NCBI GenBank assembly: GCA_012974305.1
Contig: JAAXQN010000036.1
Coordinates: 1 to 35,425, forward strand
Length of the DNA: 35,425 nt
Reading direction: 5' to 3'
DNA from: Candidatus Methylomirabilis sp.
GTDB lineage: Bacteria > Methylomirabilota > Methylomirabilia > Methylomirabilales > CSP1-5
Shown here: positions 29,256-35,425 of the stretch, piece by piece
How the letters are laid out: each line of letters opens with the position of its first letter
How positions within the stretch are numbered: the stretch's first letter is position 1
The notes under the pieces: generated by a model
Databases searched by the model: none
What the model was told of the DNA's origin: nothing
What the model saw: only the letters and a program-made list of their open reading frames with translations
Made by a program: the position numbers and the translations under genes

Positions 29256-31055
29256 ATGGAGCAGTTTACGCACCCTGGGAAAAGCGATGTCCAATCGCCT
29301 CGCTTTATCGAGGGAAGGACCGAAGAGATTCAAGACCTCTTCGGGGTTCCCCTGCCTACCCTCCCGGAAGACCACGATTCCGCAGGAGACCACCCAGTTT
29401 TCCTCGTCCAACTTCATCCCCGCCTACAGCCGGCTTTCCTGACCTTTCTCGGGGCGGCTTCTCGCTCCATCATGGCAGGGGGGAGGGAGCCGCAGGAGTT
29501 TCAGGACGCCGAGCGCTCCTATTTCCAGCTGCTGCTAGAAATTGCAACGAATATCATCGAGAACGAACGCCGGTCTGGATTGCTGAATCTCTTCTGGCTG
29601 GCTCACTTCAAAGAAATCGCGGCCGCGGTTCAGGATTACTTCACTCGGGAAGGGATCCCGCCCTTTTTCAAATACCAGATGCACCCGCTGGTCCGTGGTT
29701 TTTACAGGCTCCTGCATCGATCGACCTGGAATCACTTTTCGAGCACAGCCTCTCAGACACTCGAATATAACCTTGGGCTCAACTTCAACCACCACCTGAT
29801 CGAAAGCCTCTTCGAGGATCAATTACCCTTCACCGAGGTGGACGTGGCCCATGCGAACCTGGAGGGGATCTTGGTCCCACAAAATCGGAGATTTCGTCTG
29901 AGTGGGGTAGAGTACAGAGAATTGCGAGATGTCTTGCAGGACCGGATTCGCCTTGGCCTCACCAAACAAGAGCGTGCCCTGATCGACCTCATCAAAACCC
30001 ACCTGCCAGGAGTGGATCCCTCCTCGTATGATGAGAAAGCCGCTCAACTGAAGATGGTTTTTCAGCCCGCCATCGTCGGCTATCTCTTTACTGACTACGA
30101 TGAGACCTTGGGGCGGCTCACCACCTCCGCCCAGCTCACGGCGGGGCGAGACCGTCGGGGCGGATGGCAGCATCTCTTGCATGACTATCTCGATTTTATC
30201 CAGGCAGTCCGTCGGTGTGAAATCATCGACCGCTTCCGACGCCGCATTGCCCTGGTCCCTTCAGGACTGGCTGAGATCCAGCTAAAACAATACTCTACTG
30301 AGGATCGGCTTTTCCAGTTTTCCGAAGCCACCGAGGTACTCAATAGCGCGCGAAAGGTGACCATTCTTTTCACGGATCTCCGGGGCTTTACTGCGGCTTC
30401 GGAGGGTGGGATCTCCGAGGTGGAACTGACGCGATCCCTTTACGCCATCTTTGACCCCATGGCTGGCATTGTCAAGCGTTTCAAGGGGAAGATCGACAAA
30501 TTCACCGGTGACGGACTCATGATCACCTTTGGGAGTACTCAGGTCAGCACTGAGGATGAGATGAACGCCCTGCGAACCGCTGTCGTAATTCGGACGCTGG
30601 TAAAAGACCTTCAGAAGCAAGGGAAGATGCCCTATCAGATGGGCATCAGTCTTCATACTGGTCGTGCCCAAATAGGTCACTTTCTCCCCGATGAAAAATC
30701 TGTCGATGTCACGGTAATCGGCCGCCATGTCAATATCGCCAGCCGCGTCGCAGGCTCTGGAGGCAGCCCCGTGGAGGTGCAGGGCGAGAAACGAGCGACC
30801 CCTGGGAGTGCCGATCAAGAGGTCTGGATCGATCGGCACGGTACCCTCTATAATTTCGGGATCACAGCGACCCGGGAGCACGTGGAGGCCCTGCGCCAAA
30901 GTAGCTCTTGGGAGATCGAGGAAGGGAAAAAGGGCACGCGATACACCGTGTTCGATCCCGAACTGGAAAAAAAGATCTTGATTGAGTATGTAGGGGATGC
31001 TAAGTTGAAAGGTGTGGAGCGGGCTCAGCCCGTCTACCGGGTGAATGCCTCTTGA
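29256..31055 (+). CDS. Class III adenylate/guanylate cyclase with ~340-aa uncharacterised N-terminal region
   Basis: Catalytic motifs ILFTDLRGFTAASE, KIDKFTGDGLMITFG and DVTVIGRHVNIASRVAG. The N-terminus has no recognised sensor domain. Confidence 0.88.
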   Translation: MEQFTHPGKSDVQSPRFIEGRTEEIQDLFGVPLPTLPEDHDSAGDHPVFLVQLHPRLQPAFLTFLGAASRSIMAGGREPQEFQDAERSYFQLLLEIATNIIENERRSGLLNLFWLAHFKEIAAAVQDYFTREGIPPFFKYQMHPLVRGFYRLLHRSTWNHFSSTASQTLEYNLGLNFNHHLIESLFEDQLPFTEVDVAHANLEGILVPQNRRFRLSGVEYRELRDVLQDRIRLGLTKQERALIDLIKTHLPGVDPSSYDEKAAQLKMVFQPAIVGYLFTDYDETLGRLTTSAQLTAGRDRRGGWQHLLHDYLDFIQAVRRCEIIDRFRRRIALVPSGLAEIQLKQYSTEDRLFQFSEATEVLNSARKVTILFTDLRGFTAASEGGISEVELTRSLYAIFDPMAGIVKRFKGKIDKFTGDGLMITFGSTQVSTEDEMNALRTAVVIRTLVKDLQKQGKMPYQMGISLHTGRAQIGHFLPDEKSVDVTVIGRHVNIASRVAGSGGSPVEVQGEKRATPGSADQEVWIDRHGTLYNFGITATREHVEALRQSSSWEIEEGKKGTRYTVFDPELEKKILIEYVGDAKLKGVERAQPVYRVNAS

Positions 31056-31079
31056 CGGTTTGAGAAGGCCGATGATAAA

Positions 31080-31565
31080 ATGATTCCTACCCTTTGGGCG
31101 CCGTGGCGGATGCAGTATATCGTCGGATCGAGATCCGCCGGGTGCATTTTGTGCGAGAAGGTGAAGGAGGGGGAGGACGCGAAAAACCTCATCCTGGCCC
31201 GGGGTCCTTTTGCCTACGTTCTCGTAAATATCTATCCCTATAGCAGCGGGCACCTGATGATTGCCCCGTACCGCCACTTGGAGTGCCTGGGAAAGCTCTC
31301 CGCAGAGGAAACGTCGGAAATGATGGCCTGGGCGTCCAAAAGCGAGCGCATTCTGGGGGACGCCTTCCACGCGGAGGGGTTCAACATCGGCCTAAACATA
31401 GGAAAGGTGGCCGGGGCGGGGATTGATGACCACGTACACATGCACGTGGTCCCGCGTTGGAGTGGCGACACGAACTTTATGCCCGTCCTGGGCGAGACCA
31501 AGGTAATTCCGGAGTACCTCGAAGAGACGTACGCGAAGCTCTTGCCCTATTATCAGGCTGATTGA
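31080..31565 (+). CDS. HIT family hydrolase
   Basis: CILCEK zinc-binding-like N-terminus and the HIT triad DHVHMHVVPRW. Confidence 0.93.
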   Translation: MIPTLWAPWRMQYIVGSRSAGCILCEKVKEGEDAKNLILARGPFAYVLVNIYPYSSGHLMIAPYRHLECLGKLSAEETSEMMAWASKSERILGDAFHAEGFNIGLNIGKVAGAGIDDHVHMHVVPRWSGDTNFMPVLGETKVIPEYLEETYAKLLPYYQAD

Positions 31566-31577
31566 GCGAAGGGGAGA

Positions 31578-32069
31578 ATGGCAATGATGATCGGGATGAC
31601 AGTCCGGGGGATCGCCCTTGATCCAATTACCAATATGCCTATCATCATCCTGAAAGATCAGGACGAGAAACGGGCCCTCCCCATCTGGGTTGGGATCTTT
31701 GAGGCAAACGCCATCGCCCTCGAGCTCGAGAAGATCGCGACGCCACGGCCCATGACCCATGACCTGATCAAGAACATCCTCGACGGGGTCGGGGCCTCAG
31801 TGCAGCAGATTGTGATCAACGACCTGAAAGAGAACACATTTTTTGCGGTTATCGAGGTCAATTTTAACGGTAATGTGGTAAATATCGACTCGCGGCCCTC
31901 CGATGCAATTGCGTTGGCGCTTCGGCTCAATGCCCCCATTTTCGTCACGGACAAGGTCGTCAGCAAGGCCAAGAGTATGGACATCGCTGAGGAGAAGGAG
32001 GACAGCGATCGCTGGCGGGAGTGGCTCGAGAATCTGAAGCCGGAGGACTTTGGTAAGTACAAGATGTAA
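31578..32069 (+). CDS. Bifunctional nuclease family protein (DUF151)
   Basis: [45 protein letters not shown]... and [20 protein letters not shown], characteristic of DUF151/BFN. Confidence 0.92.
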   Translation: MAMMIGMTVRGIALDPITNMPIIILKDQDEKRALPIWVGIFEANAIALELEKIATPRPMTHDLIKNILDGVGASVQQIVINDLKENTFFAVIEVNFNGNVVNIDSRPSDAIALALRLNAPIFVTDKVVSKAKSMDIAEEKEDSDRWREWLENLKPEDFGKYKM

Positions 32070-32102
32070 GTCTGTATAGGAGTGGTACTGTCCCTTATAT
32101 AG

Positions 32103-32131
32103 GGGCCCGTAAGACGTGACGGGCCCTTTTT
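32103..32131 (+). terminator. Intrinsic terminator after the DUF151 gene
   Basis: gggcccgt aagacgtg acgggccc followed by ttttt. Confidence 0.85.
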
Positions 32132-32265
32132 CTTTGTGGTGACGGCGGGTACTATAGGTGGGAGAAAAGTGGGGTGGCGGTTCGTTCTCGACAGACTAGG
32201 AAGGAGAGGATGGCGATATGTGTTAGAGACACATTAGTTTACATAATGTTTCTTATCTGAACAAC

Positions 32266-32961
32266 CTACCGCTCCAATAAAGCCATTCGCTCCTCCGCTT
32301 GCCTCGACCATATGCTTCCTGGATATGCCTCTACGACACCACGATAGACTGTGACCGCCTCCTCTTTTTGTTGAGACTGTTGGAGGGAGCGTGCAAGGCC
32401 CATGAGCGCCTCGACGCTTAATGCGTGCCCCCGGTACCGCTGCGACAGATTTCGAAAGATAGATGCCGCCACTTTGTACTGTCCTTGTGCCTCCATGGCA
32501 TAGGCTCTTCCGAGCGCAGCCAGAAATACCCACGATGCCTTTGGGTATTTCTCGAGGTAGCGTTGGTAAGCAACCAAGGCCTCTTGATATCTGCCCATTG
32601 CGTATAAGGTGTGGCCGATCTGCAGGAGCGCCTGCTCTGCCGCGCTCGACGAGGGATATTCCTCGCGTATCTGGTTGAGCAAAGGCAGCGCTTGGTCGGG
32701 GCCCTTGGCCGTTTCTTCCGTACCTTGTCCGGCTGCGGTCACCTCCGGGGGCCTTTGCAGCATCTGCAGGGCGTCGGTCAGCATGAACTGAGCCGCCGCC
32801 TCCTGCTTTGCTTGAAAGGTCCGATAGCCCCACCAACCAAAGACGACTACGAGCAGCGCCAGCACCCCCAGCGTGAGAAGCTTGCGCATCTCGTATAGGT
32901 AATCACCGAATTCCTTGGGGGTCACACGACGCGGTTTGATGATTGGGCCTTTGAGTCGCAT
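32266..32961 (-). CDS. Membrane-anchored tetratricopeptide-repeat protein (YfgM/YbgF-like)
   Basis: TM helix (LLTLGVLALLVVVFGWWGYRTF), then TPR units such as ALLQIGHTLYAMGRYQEALVAYQRYLEKYPKA. Confidence 0.82.
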   Translation of the reverse strand: MRLKGPIIKPRRVTPKEFGDYLYEMRKLLTLGVLALLVVVFGWWGYRTFQAKQEAAAQFMLTDALQMLQRPPEVTAAGQGTEETAKGPDQALPLLNQIREEYPSSSAAEQALLQIGHTLYAMGRYQEALVAYQRYLEKYPKASWVFLAALGRAYAMEAQGQYKVAASIFRNLSQRYRGHALSVEALMGLARSLQQSQQKEEAVTVYRGVVEAYPGSIWSRQAEERMALLER

Positions 32962-32989
32962 CTATTCCTGAATCCTTTCTTTTCTTGCT

Positions 32990-33019
32990 CTTCTAGCACT
33001 TTCGCGCGCTTCCTGTCAA
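32990..33019 (-). promoter_or_regulatory. Putative sigma70-type promoter for the TPR gene
   Basis: Minus strand TTGACA (33014-33019), 18-nt spacer, TAGAAG (32990-32995), just upstream of the ATG at 32961. Confidence 0.4.
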
Positions 33020-33278
33020 ATCCAAGTTCGTCCCTTTTTGGTACGGCTAAGCCCTTTTTTCACTCTCTAGGGCACCATTGCGGGCACAGCTCGATATATG
33101 CTACTTAACTTTATGGGTTGCAGCGTAATTATTTGACTATAAAGTAATATATATGTCAGATATGGCACCCCTACCCTACTACTAGAGCGCTCCAAGGAGA
33201 AGCGAGAAGATGGATGAAGAATTTATAGAGAAGCATCAGGAGTTCTTTTTTACGCTTCACAGAGGGTCAGAAGGTGGG

Positions 33279-34046
33279 CTACGGTTCGTTCTTGATCACA
33301 GCGAGTGCTTTAAGGTACCGCCTATACTGCAGGAAGCCGGTGTCCTCCACAAACCGCAGGAGATGGACGCCGTGGGGGAGAATCTGGTCAGCGACTTCAT
33401 CACTTTGCCACATCACTTCTCCCTCGGCGGTCACTGTCCCTTTGGGGAGTTCCATGTGAAGGCAAAGCATGGTCCCAGGTGCCAGCTTCTCGGACAGGAA
33501 GACATGGAGGCCGCGAAGGCTCGCGTTGATCGCGACCCCCGCGACTTCCCGGCTCGGCTCGCCATCCCCTGCAATGACGCACCGGACCGGCAGCTCCGCT
33601 GGAAGGCGGGGATCGCCTCGCCGTGGCGTCTCCCGCTGAGCCCTGCGCGTGGCTGAATTCACCACCTCGATGAGACTTTCAGCCTCAAAGGGCTTCGCTA
33701 GGCAGAACTCCGCTCCGGCGCGAAAGGCCTGCTCGGCGTCCTGCAAGTCCGATGAAACCGTGATGCCGACCACGGGAATGTCTGCGAGGGTACCATCCTG
33801 TTTGAGGCGCTGGCACGTTCTGACCCCATCGAGCCCGGGCAATGTCATGTCCAGGAGGATGACAGCAGGCTGCGCCGTCTGAGCCAGTTTGATCCCAGCC
33901 AGGCCATCGGGGGCCTCAAGGACTCGAAATCCCGCACCGGTGAGCACCGAGCCCGCTAGCTCGCGCAAGACCTGATCATCGTCAATAACTAAGATGGGGC
34001 GTATCTGCACTATTTTCTCCTGATGGTAGCCCCAAGCCGGATCCAT
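33279..34046 (-). CDS. Response regulator with REC and C-terminal PilZ domains
   Basis: REC: ILVIDDDQVLRELAG...VILLDMTLPGLDG...CLAKPFE. PilZ: RLPAELPVRC...INASLRGLHVFL. Start may be GTG 34010. Confidence 0.85.
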   Translation of the reverse strand: MDPAWGYHQEKIVQIRPILVIDDDQVLRELAGSVLTGAGFRVLEAPDGLAGIKLAQTAQPAVILLDMTLPGLDGVRTCQRLKQDGTLADIPVVGITVSSDLQDAEQAFRAGAEFCLAKPFEAESLIEVVNSATRRAQRETPRRGDPRLPAELPVRCVIAGDGEPSREVAGVAINASLRGLHVFLSEKLAPGTMLCLHMELPKGTVTAEGEVMWQSDEVADQILPHGVHLLRFVEDTGFLQYRRYLKALAVIKNEP

Positions 34047-34398
34047 TCTCTGTGATTGACTGGATGTAGTCGCTGATCACCTGCCGCGTCTCCTCTGAGA
34101 GGTCGAGAAATTCCAACCCGGTGTGGTAGATCAACGCCTGCTCCCCATCCGGCTGCAGCTCTATCCGGTTCACCACCGAACGGATCACGCGGCACCTCAG
34201 GCGGAGCCTCTTCCCTTCCAGGTCGAGGTCCAAGGAGGAAGTGGTGCCCGGTCGGACGACCTGGGAATGTTCGATCAACACCCCGCCGAAGCTGATGTCG
34301 ACGAGAGACGCATCATGCACGGCGGTTACACGCCCAGTGGCCTTGCCTGCCACGGTAAATCGGGGATGCTGTCGCCTGTCTCGCTGTCCTTCTCCCAA
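33982..34398 (-). CDS. PilZ domain protein
   Basis: RRQHPRF (RxxxR) and DISFGGVLIE (D/NxSxxG) c-di-GMP-binding motifs. Confidence 0.85.
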   Translation of the reverse strand: MGEGQRDRRQHPRFTVAGKATGRVTAVHDASLVDISFGGVLIEHSQVVRPGTTSSLDLDLEGKRLRLRCRVIRSVVNRIELQPDGEQALIYHTGLEFLDLSEETRQVISDYIQSITENGSGLGLPSGENSADTPHLSY

Positions 34399-34693
34399 CG
34401 CAACTCCTCGGCGATTATATGGCGGGTGGGATGCAACCTATGCTGAGGTTAGCAAAGGGCATGCCACTCAAATAGAGCCATATTGTCAAGGAGTTACGGC
34501 TTCCACGAGTCCAAATTGACCGCTTGTCGGCAGGCAAGGTGGCTTATTATGCCGTGCCTTGCTTGGTATGCGCCTCGTGTGCCACTGCAGGGCTGAGCCG
34601 AACTCCATGAAGCGGGCAAGTCGAAGCGGTGGGAGCGATACACCCTGGACGAGGTGAAGGGGACTTTGTGTGCCTCTTACTCGGACTTAGCAA

Positions 34694-35404
34694 CTACGTG
34701 CGGGGGGATAATTGAGAAATTTCTGGTGGGCCTGGCAGGACTCGAACCTGCGGCACGAGGTTTAGGAAACCTCTGCTCTGTCCACGGCGCGGGTCCACAT
34801 GACTGTACCGCTGCACCATCTTGAGGTCGCTCCACCCGCCAAGCTCCTGGACGGTGCGGAGGTCCACCCCCTCCATTACCAAGCGAGAGGCGAAGGTATG
34901 ACGCATGACGTGGGGGGTCACGTCCTCCCCCAACCCGGCCTTCTTTCGTGCTGTGTCGAAGGCGGTGCGGATGCTTCTCAATGCCCTACCCTGGCTCACA
35001 AAGATCGGACCGCCGTTCCGGTCCATTCTAAGGGATTGCAGGGCCTGCCACAAGGCGGAGTTGATCGGCACCGTCCGCGTCTTGCTCGTCTTGGAGTGCG
35101 TGCCCACCACCGTCAGCGTGCGCCGTTTCAGGTCCACCCCGTCCCAAGTGAGCGACAGGGCCTCGGAGGGGATCCGCAGCCCCGCGTGGATGCCCAGGAG
35201 GATCACGGCCCTCAGTTGGGGGCTTGTGCAGGCGTCGAGCAGGGCCTGTTCCTCCTCGGCCGTGAGATACCGCACCCTCCCCTCCGGCTCCTTGAGCTTG
35301 GACACCTCCCCCGGCTTCACCTCCCTGCCCGCCGCGACAATCATCGGCCGAACGGCAGTACTCACCGGCTCCGTACATACCTTCGAGATCGGTCGTACGG
35401 CCAA
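34694..35404 (-). CDS. Tyrosine recombinase/integrase catalytic domain; N-terminus apparently missing or degraded
   Basis: GIHAGLRIPSEALSLTWDGVDL, TPHVMRHTFASRLVMEGVDLRTVQELGGWSDLKMVQRYSHVDP contain the R, HxxR, W and Y catalytic residues. In-frame stop lies just upstream of 35404. Confidence 0.88.
   Translation of the reverse strand: MAVRPISKVCTEPVSTAVRPMIVAAGREVKPGEVSKLKEPEGRVRYLTAEEEQALLDACTSPQLRAVILLGIHAGLRIPSEALSLTWDGVDLKRRTLTVVGTHSKTSKTRTVPINSALWQALQSLRMDRNGGPIFVSQGRALRSIRTAFDTARKKAGLGEDVTPHVMRHTFASRLVMEGVDLRTVQELGGWSDLKMVQRYSHVDPRRGQSRGFLNLVPQVRVLPGPPEISQLSPRT
34724..34783 (-). other. 3' part of a tRNA-Arg(CCU) gene (candidate att core)
   Basis: Minus strand AGAGCAGAGGTTTCCTAAACCTCGTGCCGCAGGTTCGAGTCCTGCCAGGCCCACCA: intact anticodon arm with CCT anticodon, T-arm and acceptor 3' strand plus CCA. 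The 5' acceptor (expected GGGCCTG) and D-arm 5' side are absent. Confidence 0.88.
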
Positions 35405-35425
35405 CTATGCGGCCCGGCATTTGCC

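Noticed and set aside
30282-31370. 362-aa minus-strand ORF
   Set aside because: Antisense to the cyclase and HIT genes, which carry clear catalytic motifs.
33210-33656. 148-aa + strand ORF
   Set aside because: Antisense to the REC-PilZ gene, which has clear REC and PilZ motifs.
34724-34800. Complete tRNA-Arg gene
   Set aside because: The 5' acceptor strand (expected GGGCCTG) and 5' D-arm are missing; the preceding sequence encodes the integrase active-site region. Called as a 3' fragment instead.
1-35425. CRISPR array, toxin-antitoxin or defence cluster
   Set aside because: No regularly spaced repeats and no defence-gene motifs within the window; any accessory cargo would lie to the right of the integrase, outside the window.

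Overview
The window is a GC-rich bacterial chromosomal segment. It is mostly dense, co-directional (+ strand) core genes, with an accessory boundary at the right end. In order: alaS (5' end outside the window), psd, pssA, leuA, leuC, leuD, asd, truA, an 89-aa unknown ORF, a Zn-dependent alcohol dehydrogenase, leuS, lptE, holA, rpsT (minus strand), murJ, an unassigned ThDP-dependent enzyme, ilvB, ilvN, ilvC, a membrane-anchored hypothetical, miaA, aroA, cmk, plsC, rpsA, sppA, an HU/IHF gene, a class III nucleotide cyclase with an uncharacterised N-terminus, a HIT protein and a DUF151 bifunctional nuclease. The minus strand then carries a TPR membrane protein, a REC-PilZ response regulator and a PilZ protein. 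The right edge holds a tyrosine recombinase whose C-terminal codons are the 3' half of a tRNA-Arg(CCU) gene, which looks like an att site and mobile-element boundary. No CRISPR array, rRNA or complete tRNA was seen. The best candidates for a second look are the recombinase/tRNA-half junction, the unassigned ThDP enzyme next to a motif-divergent AHAS, the cyclase N-terminal domain, a probable CTG start for holA, and the missing leuB in the leu cluster. Taxonomy was not determined. All assignments come from reading protein motifs by eye, without database searches.
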